Positions 33,290 through 61,294 of a DNA stretch of 64,000 bases are shown here, in pieces. Under the pieces are notes generated by a model. The model had not been told where the DNA came from, searched no databases, and saw only the letters and a program-made list of their open reading frames with translations. Numbering within the stretch: position 1 is the stretch's first letter; every line of letters starts with the position of its first letter. This DNA is from Rhynchonema sp. JSB1_4. Taxonomy: Eukaryota > Nematoda > Chromadorea > Monhysterida > Xyalidae. Where the stretch lies: assembly GCA_030248065.1 (NCBI GenBank), contig JASAMV010008123.1:1-64000 (forward strand). The letters are read 5' to 3'. The translations under genes were made by a program, and so were the position numbers.

Positions 33290-34580
33290 GCGTCGCGGGT
33301 TTTGGGTGATCGTTTTACAATTATTAATTATTATTTCGTAACTTGATGCAATGCAAAAACACTAGAAAAAGCAGGAGTTGAAACAAACGAATAGCCTTCC
33401 AGATTTGCTGCATTTTACGACAACGGTTGCCTGAAAAGCACATAAATTGAAAGCCTCTGTGGTATTTAGTTAGAACGCATACTGTATGTAGGTTCGCAGC
33501 ATGCACATCAGAACTCATATTGGGAACACATGCTCTTTTTACTATTCCGTCATTCATTGAACTGCGCCCCGACAAAAAATGCAGAAAAAAAACGACGAAT
33601 TTTTTTGCTCCAACATAAATTGCCGACAACACAACCAACAACCATCCCAAAAATTAAATTTTTTAAAAAAAGAATGGAAGAGAAAACGATCAATATCGTC
33701 AACTATTTTTACGCAGCTGAAAAGCCGACAAAAACAGCATATGTCAAATCGCGCCCAATGCTGTTTATGGCTGGATCAAATTGGTGACTTTTTCACCACA
33801 TTTTTACAAGTGATATCACCCATTTCCACACGTTATTTTAATGTCATTTCTGGGCAGCTGGTCCGAAATTTCCTGTACTGCTGGATTGGTACCTTGGGCG
33901 ATGTACTATCGGTTGATACCGCACACCGGTGTACTACATATGTTTGCTAACCTTTTATTTTAATATGTTGAACAGCAAAAAAACTTAACGGCGCTACAAG
34001 TATCATGGTTGCGCTTTGCTTACGCGAATCGACAATAAAAATCAGAAACAAGAAACCTAACGGTGCAACCGTAGAGAACAAAAAACCCGAAACGCGAACA
34101 ATAAAGTTCCCGAGCGAACAAAATAACAACAACAAGAAACTCATAAAGTGAATGAAGACACAACAATAATCACGTTATCACTGCATCGATGCAATCTAAA
34201 TCTAAAATTATCTTCGTTTGAGTATTGGCATGTTTATTTAATTATCGGTCATTTTTTAGAAGATCCATGTTGCCGGCGTAAGATCCAGGTTTCCTAGCAC
34301 TATAAATATAAAAGAACGCTCAACAAATAATTTTATGATTTTTGGCTAGACAACAAATTTGCATTCGAAAAAGACAGAGAGAGAGACCGCACTCAAACCT
34401 GTAATATGGTAGTGGTGAGGAGATACCCAGACATAAGTTTCATTATTTCAACCGTTTGTTTGAAAACAGGCCTAAAAAGAGGCAATTGAAGAATTTTCGT
34501 CTTTCAACGAATCTGAATTATACTGACCAAAAAATGGAATTCAAAATAAGACAGCCTAATGTGCTATAATCACGGTAATC

Positions 34581-36267
34581 TCACTCGTCGGCTTTGTCCT
34601 TTGCAACTGGGAATGGGCTGTCAACAGTGAGCTCACCGCTGTCCGCGATCTTGCATTCCTGCAATTTTCAATTATTGTGGATAGATTTACAAAAAAAGAT
34701 ATAAATTATCACAAAGAGAAAATCGCGCCATCGTACCTCTTTGGGCCGATCGCCCTGGTCGGTCTTGGTGCCTTCGATCTTGCGCACAACGCTCATGCCC
34801 TCGATGATCTGTGCAGTTGAAATGCGGGATTTCGCGTAAAAATGAAAACAATATTGGTGCCACACACATGAGCAACTGCCCGCCCACTGACAGCTTACCT
34901 TTTATTGGCGAGATTTTCACAGAACGCAGGGGCCAAAGATGAATAATTTAAACCAACTCTAATGTGAGTCAAACTTAAACAAAACGCTTAAATTTGAGTC
35001 CTTAGCAAAATAAAATAAATAAAATCAAAATGATAGGTGCGTACTTTCATTTACGGGCGCTAAAGCACCTAAATTTAGTAAAACGAGCGCACTAAGTACC
35101 TTTCCAAACACAACATGACGTCCGTTCAACCAGGGGGTCTTGACCGTGGTGATAAAGAACTGCGAGCCGTTAGTGTCGGGGCCTGAAACAACCATTTCCT
35201 CTTCCATATACGTGTGTGAGGGATACAAATTAAGAGAAAATCCCAGTGTCCGACCAGCATTCGCCATCGACAGCCATCCCGAGCCGTAGTGCTCCAACTC
35301 GAAGTTCTCGTCCTCGAACTTGTCGCCGAAGATGCTCTTGCCGCCGGTGCCGTCGCCGCGTGTGAAGTCGCCGCCTTGATAATTCAGGCAATATGTTGGC
35401 TGTTAGAATTATTATTGACCACAGGTTTTTTCAGTAATTCCGCTCGTATCATCCCTAGTGCCTAAATGCAAGTCCCACAGGCAGAAAACAGATCGGATCT
35501 CCACTTATGGCGTTTGCAGAGAATGGCCAAGTTCGATCAATAATTGTATCTGATCAGATCCGAGAAACAGGCAAAGAGCACATCTCAATCTCATTTTAGT
35601 AAAAAAAGTGAAAAAATACACCACCTATTTTTACATACTAACCCTGAATCATGAAGTCCTTGATGACACGATGGAACTTTGATCCTTTGTATCCGAATCC
35701 TTTTGTGCCCTTGGCCAATTCCACAAAATTCTCCACCGTTCTCGGAACAACATCACCGAACAGGCCGATCACAACTCGACCTGCACGCACACGCACTTTC
35801 TCTTGATTTGTATTCTAATTTTCTCTTAATTTTAATTTATATTGCCAACCTGCCGGTTTCCCACCGATTTCGATGTCAAAGTACACCTTTTTGGTCACCA
35901 TCGGATCGCCGGCGGCGACCTGCAAGCAAAATTGTGCTTTTATTTGATTCAAAATTGGCTACGAGTGACCTTTTACCGACTCTTCTTCGTACTGAACCTT
36001 GCGTAACTGTTGTTTTCATCAGTTAGACTGGAAGCTTGCTTCAGACCGGAGGCTACATACTGTATGTATTTGGTTTGTATGACGTTTCCTGGTTAGGAAA
36101 CGAACTGGTCAAGGTTCTGAGGCGGGACGTCGGTTTTCGCGCTTTATGAATCAGGCATACACATATTCTCCACCACAGTTGTTGTTCGTTGTACCATAAA
36201 ATCAGCCACGCATCCAACCAACCATTTGAGCAATAAGTGGCAGAATGAACAGTGATGCGGCGTACAT
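34581..36267 (-). CDS. Secretory cyclophilin (peptidyl-prolyl isomerase B type), single domain
   Basis: Seven exons on the minus strand: 36223-36267, 35850-35919, 35643-35780, 35255-35374, 35100-35182, 34737-34808 and 34581-34658, summing to 606 nt (201 residues, near the usual length for ER cyclophilins). The first exon encodes a short leader ([15 protein letters not shown]) and is the least certain. The domain has [66 protein letters not shown] and [10 protein letters not shown]. Arg in FHR, the FMxQ pair, the Ala of MANAG, the Phe of QFF, and the Trp and His of W-x5-H are all present, so proline cis-trans isomerase activity is expected. There is no KDEL-type tail. It lies 0.94 kb downstream of the double cyclophilin in the same orientation, with identical intron positions. 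Confidence 0.85.
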
Positions 36268-36521
36268 GATTAGAGCGGCACACGAGACGATTGCACAGCA
36301 CTGCACCGATAGCAAACGCATACACACACGGCTGAATGGAAAGGAAGAGAAAATGGGCTACCACAATCGAAGAGCTCGTGCACAGCAGCGTTCCGGCTGG
36401 ACTTTGGCTCAGGGCTGCGGGCCTTCTCAAACAGAATACTAGTGCAGCGCGTACAAGCACAATGCTGTTTCCATAGGCACACTGTGCAATTTATCTAATG
36501 GGCATCAGGGTCCAGGGCTGG

Positions 36522-36680
36522 AACCGACTTGGCATATTTGATTTTGTGCATTGCAAACCAACATGAAGCAGCAGCCCAGCGACCCAGTTGCGCACTGGCT
36601 GTGCTGTGTGGCGCCAATGGCCAACTGGCTGATGTTTCACGGATGGATGTAATGCACAAGCATTGATGCAATGCCAAATC
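36522..36680 (-). repeat. Dispersed non-coding repeat, copy 3 of 3
   Basis: Read on the minus strand it runs CATCCGTGAAACATCAGCC, CCAGTGCGCAACTGG, GCTGCTGCTTCATG and TGCCAAGTCGG, matching the copies at 29862 and 31262. A fragment of it (TTGGCTGATGTTTCA) also appears near 20163. It lies between the two cyclophilin genes. Confidence 0.45.
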
Positions 36681-37203
36681 GAGGCAACACCAGAACCAGC
36701 AAAATGTACACCATCCTGAACTTTCCATACATTATTGTCAGCAAGATACCACCGATTTTCTTCAGCAGAATCAGTGTGACATGGCATCATGCAACCAGAT
36801 TTCAGCAGCTAAAATCAATTTTCGCCAGATGTCACAACCAATCACCCGTTTTTATGGCACCGTTGGAGATGGACATACACACACGCGATGTAGTGCAATC
36901 ACCAATTGCTGATTTTGAGTTTGAAAGACAAATCGGGCAATAAATAGGTAAGTAAAAATAACAAATAACGCAAATATGAAAAAATCTGGCAAGAGAGATC
37001 TTTATAATATTTGTAAATGCAAAAAGAACTTGGAATGGCTTGAGAAGAGACAGTAGAACAGAGCAGAAAGCTCCGCGCAAATAAAAATAAATATCATTTT
37101 GCACATTTTTCGATCACAGCATGCGAAAGGCACTTCAAAGAATTGAGTTGAAAGACAAAATAACAACAAACAAACTGGCCTAATTTCAGGAGCCTATGTG
37201 CAC

Positions 37204-40200
37204 TTAGGCATCTTCAGGCGTCGGTTCTTTGGGCGTCGAGAACGGAGTTTCCACTGGCAGCTCACCGCTGTTGATGATTTGAACGAACTGAAATAAACTT
37301 AAGTTATCTAACTTTACAGACGTGATGACCTGGTATTGGGCATGACCAAATCAAACTGTGCGTAATTTTAAATTTCAGGATGTTAGCAACACCGTTGCGT
37401 CTGGCACCGCAACAGCTGGAAGACTAAATCAAACAATTATGAATGGTGTCTCACAGAAATTATAACAGGTCTAACAGAAGTAGAAAACTGCTAAAATTGA
37501 CTTGAACCACGAAAAACTAAAAAACTTTGAAAACAAAGTAATTCAATTTCAAATATACCTGAACGGGCACATCACCAGGTCCGGTCGGCTGCAGCTCAAT
37601 CGACCGCACAACATTCATGCCCTCGAGCACCTCAAGTAAAAAATTTAGAAAATGTAAAAAAAAACAAACACAAAAAACAGCCAATTGCGCGTGTCACCTT
37701 TCCAAAAACGACATGTTTGCCGTTGAGCCAGTCGGTTTTCGCCGTCGTGATGAAAAACTGGGCGCCGTTCGTGTTTGGGCCTGTGAAAAAGATTTTTGTT
37801 TTTTTTATTAATTCCCTCACACTTTCGTGTTAGAAAACTATTTTATTTTATTCCTATTTAATTTTGCAGAGAAACATTGAGTCACACCTGAATTGGCCAT
37901 CGACAACCATCCGGGGCCGTAATGTTGCAGCTGGAAGTTTTCGTCGGCGAACTTTCGTCCGTAGATACTGAATCCGCCGGTACCGCGATGGTTTTCGAAA
38001 TCGCCGCCTGAATATAACCGTACAGTCCGGCCTCTTTATAATGGCTTAATCGGGAACCGTCAGTAAAAAATTATTCGCCAAACACAGTCAGTAATTACAT
38101 AGCTAGCGGCTATGATTGTGGACAAACGTACCGTCGAAATTCAGTAAACAGGGGTTTCTACAATAAAAACGGCTCACTGTAATCAATCGATAAAATAAAA
38201 CATGTCTTCTAATTGCCTGTCCAAAAACCGGAGAAAAAAGGGCAGCAGCAACCAACGAACCCTGAATCATAAAGTTAGGTATGACACGATGGAAGATCGA
38301 GCCGCGATAGCCGAACCCGTTCTTGCCGCTAGCCAACTGCGCAAAGTTCTCGGCCGTTTTCGGCACAACGTCGCCGAACAGACCGATCACGATACGACCT
38401 GGCAGCAAGGCTGGTTGTTATTATTTAGGTCACTTGTGGTGTCGATATGGAGGGGGCGGGGGGAGGGTTGAGGTGGTTAGCCCCAGCCTGGTGGTGTCCT
38501 AAATCCAGTCGGCAGCTATCCTGACTTTTATGTCACTTTCTGACCACCTGTAAAGACATTTCCTTCAAAAAGGGACAACCGTCTTGTCTTGCCAACAGGG
38601 ACATTTTAAAAGGCATTCGATGAAGTTAACTGATCTTTTTGAAGACAACCGCCTCCCTCGAGTTAGGTACCTGGTGTCCTAAAATTTCAGTGGTGTATTC
38701 GGGTACCCTGACGCTTAGATTCTCAACGACACCACAGAATCGTTAAAGGGCTCGGGACACAACCGAAGGAAGGGCAGCAGAGCGCAGTGTTATACATCGT
38801 TGGAAAGCACTCTGACACCATATGTCACGCACAAATGTTAAGCTCCTTAGAGAATCGCTATCTCTTGGTAGAGCGACTTTTCGTTCCGGAAAAAAGTGAA
38901 TTTTTTCACAAATTGAAACAACCGGTGCAGAAACCCCAAATGAGTTGAAGGTCAAGTAACACGTGGATAGGATTACAACAGGTTCTGGATAACTTATCAT
39001 GACAACTTCAGTCGCTCAAACCATTGTTTCACTCGGTGAGGGTGCGAAATGTTCCAAAAATCGGCCACATTTTTCTAAAACACAAGTTTGTCTCTAAATT
39101 TTGATGCCGCGCTTCGTGTTGCAGAAATGAAAATGCAATAGAAAAATAGAGCATTTTCGAAAGTACCAGAAAATAAGGTTTTTAAATTTGGAAGCACTTA
39201 GATAGCTGCGTGACAGGCCGAAAAAGACCTAAAAATTGCCACTAAACTGCATAGTTGCATTTATTGACGGAAATGTGATGTAAATAAGCCACGTATTGCA
39301 TTGCATTGGAAACGAGAAAGTCAGATAAACGCACAGTCCAACAATCTAGACGAGTTTCAAGACATCAAACCCCATGGTCCGGCTGCTGCAGCCATGCCAT
39401 CCTGAATAACATATTTGGCTATAAGTCCTTGCCGTTAAAGATTATTGCACATTTGATGGCATCAAACGATGTAGCTTTAACGTAGCTATCGAACGATATA
39501 TAACATGTCCATACTATCTCTTACTATGGACAAGAAACGGTCAAAATTCCGAAATCGCACACGGTGACGTGACGGTTCATTCCAGAATCGTCAAAAAAGC
39601 AATTTTTTAACCTCTGCTCTTAAGCGTAAGCATTTTTTGGGGCTTGTTATATATCATTCGAAAGCTACTCCCGAGATACATTGTTTGGTGCTGTCACATT
39701 TACAATAGCTGTTAACCATAAGCATTTATAGCTGAATATCATATTCAGGTTAGCATGGCTGCCCCGAGAGATCTGCAGATCTTGGGGTCTTCGGACCTTG
39801 ATAGATTGTTAAACCAGACGTTTCTCTCTTGTTTTTGTTTCGAATCCGATACAATCTGTGGCCTTTATGTGTCACAATTCTGGCGATGAATGTAACCACC
39901 TAATTTAGCGGCAATTTAATGGATTTTTAGGCCTGTCACGGAGCTAGCCATGAGTTAAAAAAAATTAAAAACCTTATTTTCTGGAACTTTCGACGATGCT
40001 CTATTTGCTCATTGGATTCTTATTTCCGCAGCGCTAAGCGTGGCCTCAAAATTTAGGGACAAACTTATGTTCTCGAAAAATAAGGCCGATTTTTGGAACG
40101 GTTCGCACCCTCACCGTGTGAAGCATTGCTTTGAGCGACTGAAGTTGTGATGGTAAGCTGTTCAGAGGCTGTTGTAATACTATCCACGTGTTAGTTGACC

Positions 40201-42828
40201 TTCAACTTATTTGGGGTTTCTGCACCGGTCGTTCCAATTTGTGCAAAAATTCACTTTTTTCTGGAACGAAAAGTCGCCCTACCAAGAGATAGCGAATCTC
40301 CAAGGAGCTTAAAATTTGTGCGTGACATAGGCTGTCAGAATGCTTTCCAACGGTATGTAACAATATGTCCTGCTACCCTTCCTTCGGTTATGTCCCGAGC
40401 CCTTTAATACGTACGCAGCGCATAACCATTATCAAGCAGCACGAAACAACGCACATAAACTGAACTTGTCAAACAACCAATTGATCAAGCCGGCCGGCAT
40501 TATAATGCTTACACGCACGGCACCAATTTTCTGCGTTCAATCTAATATTTATGTTGCGCATCACCAACCAATAGGAGTCATGCCAGTGGCTCGTGTGCCG
40601 ACAGCGATGTCAAAGAACACCTTCTTTGTCACGACCGGGTCGCCGTCTGTGACGCCACGTTTGAAGTTCGGCGACTAAAAATAGAAATCAACGCGTTTGA
40701 CCCAGTGGTAAAAAAATTGAACAGCACTAAAACACAGAAAAAAGCGCAAAGAAATCAAATGAGACCAACCGCATCCTCATCGGTCGCGTCCTTTTTCTCC
40801 ACTTCAAACGGTTCTTCGACCACGATCTCGCCCGAATCAACGATTTGACAGAACTGAAATGCAATTCGAATATCTTGATTCTCATCTTTTTTGATTTTTC
40901 AAATTACTAACCGTCAGCGGCGCATCATTTGGACCAGTGCGCGTTTTCTCGATCGCCCTGACCACATTCATGCCTTTGATTACCTGCAAAAATAGATATT
41001 CAATTGTTGTATTTTTGAAACTAACCGAAAATTTGAAGAAAAGACAACACAAACCTTTCCAAACACGACGTGTTTCCCGTCCAACCAGCTGGTTTTGGCC
41101 GTCGTGATGAAGAACTGTGAGCCGTTCGTGTCTGTGCCTGGAACAATTATGCAAAAATTAATTTTGTTCGAAATTCTGTACAAGTAAAAAAGTATCAAAC
41201 TAAGTCAAACTTAAAACTAGGCCTGAATGCCTTATGAGCCCAATGACAAAACCAGCCAAAGTAGAAGTCGCTAAAATAAACATAGGTGTCTGTCACTTTG
41301 ACTCTGCTGGTTCTTTGCTCTTTCTTTCTATTTCTTGCTCTGAAATTGACTCTACTCTACCGGCACATCAATTTTATTAGGTCAAAACGAAAAAAAGAAA
41401 GGTCAAAGCTTGAGCCAAACGAACCAGAATTAGCCATCGACAGCCATCCAGCGCCGTAATGTTCGAGCGCAAAATTCTCATCATCGAATTTTCTGCCATA
41501 AATGCTGAATCCACCCGTGCCACTGTGGTTCTCAAAATCACCACCTGCACAAAAACCGATAAATTCTCATTCAAAATTTACTTTTTTCTGGGTTTATCAT
41601 TATGTCCTCACTGACGACATCCACCGTCCGTCTGTGAAAACAAGACCGAAAGGACAATTTCACAACAGCTACACCAGATTCTGCCTTCACTAAATTTCAC
41701 GGTCACACCAATTTCGACGAGCAGGCCACACCCAGTTTCGAAGTTCCGGCACAGTATTCTACCAATTGTGACCAAAACCACCTCCTGTCAAAACTATCTT
41801 CCAGAGAAAACGATTAGCCAATTCATTTTAACTTTGGCCCCTGATAAGATCAGGCTTTCCTATGGTTGGGCACATGTACATGACTCCGGTCTCAAAATAA
41901 ACACCCGTGAACCAGTTCATTAGCAGTGCCAGCCAAAGCAAACAACAAACAACAAGAACTAACCCTGAATCATAAAATTCGGTATGACACGATGGAATAT
42001 GGATCCCTTGTATCCGAATCCATTGGTGCCCTTGGCCAACTGCAGAAAGTTCTCTGTTGTTAGCGGGACAACGTCGCCGAACAGTCCAATCTCAATGCGA
42101 CCTGTAGTTTTTTTTACTAAAATAGTTTTTTCACAAAAAACAACACGAAACGTATAACTAAGGGTTTCTAATTTCATGCCCTGTTGCAAGTAGTCAAATT
42201 TGGTGACTGGGTTCGGTTACGCCTTGGTCACGTGACTTTTCCGGTCGAACACATCAGAATTACAAGAGAACGTAAACGTGAACGAAAAAAATATTGCAAC
42301 AAAGTCACGTGACAAGAACGGCCAAGCTCGACACCGGTCGGTCTGTGACTGATTGCGCGATAAGCAGAATTTACTATCTTTTGTTTGACACGAAATCGAT
42401 ACAAAGCAACATGTCACAAAAAATAATCAACTTTCATAATATCTACCAACCGACAGCTCTGCCGCCAATCTGAACGTCAAAGTACACCATTTTTGTGACT
42501 TTCGGGTTGCCGTCAAACTGAAATGCATGGCAAATTGTTCAAATTCCTCAATTAACAGTGCTTTGTTTGCTTCAAGTTCGACCAATCTTGCAACGAAAGT
42601 GATATAAAAAGTATGCCGTGAACAGAAATCGTTTGGAACAGCATCGAATGAATCCCGAAAAAATATCTTCAGAACCCAGCGTAGACATTCAGTAGACAAT
42701 CTTTGGCACGCACCAGCAAAAGACTGCATTACACAGTTAATACTGAAACAAAATAAATGAGATCAAAAAAGCCATCTAACCGCATTGGCCAGCAACGGCA
42801 GCGCACAGAGCAAAACGGCTGCGAACAT
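37204..42828 (-). CDS. Secretory protein with two tandem cyclophilin domains
   Basis: Thirteen exons: 42781-42828, 42451-42517, 41964-42101, 41425-41544, 41055-41137, 40912-40983, 40770-40853, 40569-40674, 38261-38398, 37888-38007, 37698-37780, 37559-37630 and 37204-37287, totalling 1215 nt (404 residues). The leader is [16 protein letters not shown]. Domain 1 (about 17-204) and domain 2 (about 205-404) are each complete: [40 protein letters not shown] and W-x5-H, with all catalytic residues present. Where most cyclophilins read FTRxxGTGG these read FENHSGTGG and FENHRGTGG. The six domain exons recur with the same lengths (138,120,83,72,84) and phases, so the gene arose by fusion of tandem copies. 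The intron 38399-40568 carries a 1.66 kb hairpin element and another intron a small MITE. Confidence 0.85.
38023..38179. mobile_element. Short TA-flanked MITE (CAGT ends)
   Basis: CAGTCCGGCC at the left and GGCTCACTG at the right, with TA on both sides (38021-38022 and 38180-38181). The start CAGTC followed by TTTATAATGG recalls pogo/Tigger-type ends. It is about 157 bp and lies in an intron of the double cyclophilin gene. Confidence 0.5.
38746..40404. mobile_element. 1.66 kb foldback element, copy 2, in a cyclophilin intron
   Basis: It has the same ends as 27178-28861 (AAGGGCTCGGGACA) and is flanked by TA (38744-38745 and 40405-40406). Left and right halves are reverse complements over almost the full length. 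Both arms again keep the short open frame containing [10 protein letters not shown]. It sits between exons 8 and 9 of the double cyclophilin gene, so the pre-mRNA would contain a long double-stranded hairpin. Confidence 0.9.
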
Positions 42829-44041
42829 TTTGACGGCCTTTAGGTGGATTCAAGGGTCGAAATTCTGGAAATAAATTATATAATTTTTACCCATTCTTTT
42901 CAAAAAAAACATTCATTTTCACATGATAAGACTGAGACAAACGTCTCAGCGCGGCACGGAGGCAACCGCCACATCGGTAACAACAACGAAAATACAGTTT
43001 CATAATAATTCAACAATTGTTTTATACCAAGGCAGACGTGAATAAAATTATTTCTTGGAATTTTAGATAGCAAAAATGTTTTTTTCGGGGAGCGCAACAC
43101 AATTTAGAAAAAGAAGGAAACCCAACACTCATGGAGTGACTGGTTTAACAGCAAGTCTTCCGAAACAAACACGAATTGACAAAAATATTACCAATTATCA
43201 ATCAATATTTTGCGGAAATTAATAACGTTCTTATCAGCTATGAATATAAGGTGTCCAATACACGGTTTCTGTTGTGAAACGCAGCACCCTCGTCATATAC
43301 TCGCCTCGCAAATAATAACTTGCCTTTTTATTAAAAAAAAGAAAAAGTTTGCAGCATTACAAAGACACAAAATTTAACAATTCAATTCGTCATTACAAAA
43401 AGTACGCGACAATAATAACCGGAATTCCCAATTGTGCATGATCGAAGCGAATGAGCAACAACACAAAAAGAACAGAAAATCCGGTGCCAAACAAGAAACT
43501 CAGACTCAGACTATGACAAAAAAAGAAGTTGACGGACACGCATAAATTTCTCGTTTATTAACAGCTTGCAGTTCAAGACCAGAACATACGGGACCACGCT
43601 ATAATGCTTCATAATGGGACTTGATGGTAAGTTGGCCGGTGAGACAATGAACAAATCACGTTGTATGGACCATCTATGTATAAGCATTTGGAGAAAACAG
43701 TCCTTTGTAAAAGCAGTTACCATGCGGGTACACACACACACACAAAATACATTGGGCTTCTTAGTGACAGTTGGGTAAAAAAACTTTTGCCAAACGTGAC
43801 ATTAAGCAGCCCATTCACGCATCAACTCAAAGCGAAACATAACGTACCTAAACTGCGTTTCAACAAAAAAACAACAAGAACAACATAATTAACAGCGGTT
43901 CACGGCTGAATTTGATAGAGATGAACAACAAAACTATCAAAATCTCAAACACAGCCGTTTACCGCAGCAACAAATAGCGAATAGTAGGTGATGATAAATC
44001 TGTCGAATACAATCCACTCAAACCGAACTGGCGTTCCCCCA
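42829..44041. other. Intergenic between NAC-alpha and the double cyclophilin
   Basis: AT-rich with no exon recognised. TTTATT (AATAAA on the minus strand) near 43555 could serve NAC-alpha 3' end formation, about 490 nt past its stop. Confidence 0.4.
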
Positions 44042-47801
<3,760 letters not shown>

Positions 47802-50057
47802 AATTATCGGTCAAATGAAACAAATTGATCGAATTCGGCAAAACTTGGAGCGAAATCGAGACACAACGCTGAGAGAGCGTCAATTCGCCTGCAATAAACA
47901 AATGGGCACGACAAATTATATATTTGTTAGTTGGACACCTGGAAATAAATAGCACAACGAATCAAAGTTGTGTGGCGCCCGTGGGCAACCAAATAGGATC
48001 GCACATTGATATCATCTGATGAACCAACCCAACCCACGTGAAATATTTATCGGCAATATATAATATTGTAACAATCATTCAATTCTTATTGTTTAATAGC
48101 GATATTACTATTTTCGATAAATTCGTGGTGAAAACACAATCAAGAATGTACAGTGGTTCTCTGTAGTACGCGGTTGATGCTGAATAAATAGCTAAAAACA
48201 CCGTTTTCGCCAAAAATATGACGAAAAGAAAGCAAATGTGTCAGCCTTAATAGAAGTTCGGCAATCACACTTGAAGAATACCATTCTTCAAAAGCAGTAT
48301 GGTTAGTACGCAGTAATCCTACAACACGGTCAGCAGTAGAAATAGAAGCAGGGTCTAACAAACTGTGAATATTGATGGAGTCAGTCAGGATGTACCAGTT
48401 TCGTCACTTTCACGAGCGTGCTCAATTTTCAAAAGATCACAATTATAATGACGATTTACGATTATACAAACATGCTATTGTGGCACACATTGTCTTACCA
48501 GCTAAGTACCAATCATAAAGAAAAATGGATGATTAATTATGAAATTACGTGGCCAAAATGATGAACAAAAAAAACGGATTGAAATTGAAAGATGCATAAA
48601 AACAGCAGCATCGAAAGATGTGCATCTGGCCATAAAGAAATGCGTTACTCTGCTCGACATATGAACCGTAAAATGACACATACGCTTGAAGAAACTTGCT
48701 CATTGCAGTCATGAAAACTGACTGGAAATTTTGTGGTGGAACAAACCAACTCAATTAACCACACAAGAAAGAAAGCAGTTAAGCAAGCGGTTCATGTGCA
48801 ATTATTCATGGGGAAGGTCGATAATTTGTGAAAAACGGTTACCAGAAACAACGAGGGGCACACCAAAAAGCGACACAAATAGATCTCCGTTCTAACTAGC
48901 TTAATTGTACATATTTGACGAATTCTATACAATCAGTCAATACATGTGACATTATTATTATTATTAATCCAATAAATCTATCCATTCCTCTGTCTTTTCC
49001 TCAACACAACACAAGACAATCAATCAGTGTAGCAAGCTATGATACATATCACAATTATATGATGCACACTTTCTGAAAAAAATACAAAATATAAAACGAA
49101 AACACCGCCAAACGAGTCACGAGAAATAAACACGGAATATTCAGCGATACCATCGTATAGTAGACATTTTCCAAACAGAAACAGCAAATACGCGCAAAAA
49201 TAAAAAAAATGCCAATTAATTTATTAGCAAGCGATAAATAAATTGTGCAATTTTTTCCTAAATCGATTGCAAATTCAAGGTCGTTTGGATTTAGGAATAA
49301 AAATTAGGATTTTAGGATAAATAACAAAAACTTTAGGAATTTGGGTTTTCCATGTCGGATCGAATCGCTCCGAAAAGTGTACATTTAGAGCAAATATACT
49401 GGTGAATTTATTACTGAAGTGTGAGGCTGTAGTGGAAATAATAGCAAAAATCAAACGTCTCTGGCAGCCCCCGCACAGCAGCAACGTTCACTGAACCCAT
49501 ACTTTTGACGCTAAAACTTTGTGAAACTTGCCTGATAGCACGTAATTGTCGGTGATAGAAATGTGTAAAAGTTCTTTAGAACGAATTCCATCAATTTACA
49601 GTACCACAAATTAGGATACAAATGAATGAATATAAAACAGACTCCTAAAATCGATTAGAATGTGGAAAAACAAAATATAACTATAAACAATCACAATCAA
49701 AACCGTGATTCACAATCAAAAATGGTATCCTTGGATAGTAATACAGTACTAGTGTAGCATCGTTCACATTTATTTATAATATGTTATTTCACATAAATAG
49801 CAAAAATTGATTAAAAAAGACTACAGTCTACCCTCTGTATAGTGACAAGATCGTTATCCACTGTCTTCGGCCACAAAGAACACAAAAATTGGTCACTGCG
49901 AACTTAATGGCGGATTGCGAAACCAAACGGCTAAGAGAGACATTCACCACAACCAGGGCAGACTGTATTAGCGACGACATCACTTACCCTGATTCTGCAG
50001 GGCGAGGGGGATCGTGTGTTCACATCGTAGTCATTATTATCATTCAACAATTATATA
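47802..50057. other. AT-rich intergenic between the HECT ligase and NAC-alpha
   Basis: 2.26 kb without a recognisable exon. A (TTA)n-like stretch occurs near 48950. TACAGTCTACCCTCTGTATAGTGAC near 49823 recalls one end of a pogo/Tigger-type element, but no partner end was found. The NAC-alpha promoter should lie near 47802-48100; no motif stands out. Confidence 0.4.
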
Positions 50058-60816
<10,759 letters not shown>

Positions 60817-61294
60817 TTTTGGTGCAGCCTTTCTCTCAGCGTTCTACATCCGGATGATGAAACGCAATGAATGAAGAAGCCAGAAGCGTGCTCCTTGTCC
60901 TGTTTTTTTCAGATGTTTTGATGCCCGTTGATTTTTATGGCTCTACAATAGCAAGAGAATTAGTTGCAGGAACCAACTGCCAAACAAAAAAGTGAGGCGT
61001 TCTTTTTAAAACCCATAACGGTAAAAAACAACAAAACACAAATACAACACAACCAAATCAGAGATTACCGTATTGTCGGAAATAGAATGCAGGGGTTCTA
61101 TTTTTTCACTGGAGGAGACGAGGAGTCAATTTGGGGGGTTCTGTTATTGGGGGGTCAATTATTGGGGGATTCTATTTTTTCTCTCACCCAAATCTGAAAA
61201 AATCACTTGCGAAAAAACGGGTTTTAGATGTTGTTATGCTTTATGATTGTGTTTATGGGTGTTGAATCTTCACTTATTTGCCTTAGCCTTATTA

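Larger units (their letters stand above)
31898..34580. other. Intergenic between paralog B and the cyclophilin cluster
   Basis: It holds a cyclophilin exon fragment (32262-32455), a Pol III-like unit (33199-33289) and low-complexity A/C-rich DNA at about 32540-32660. Open frames around 33530-33950 have no recognised motif. Confidence 0.45.

Noticed and set aside
36267..37204. Possibility that the single-domain cyclophilin is a third domain of the same protein
   Set aside because: Domain 2 ends in a clear stop after PEDA, and the next copy has its own plausible leader exon at 36223-36267, so two genes fit better.
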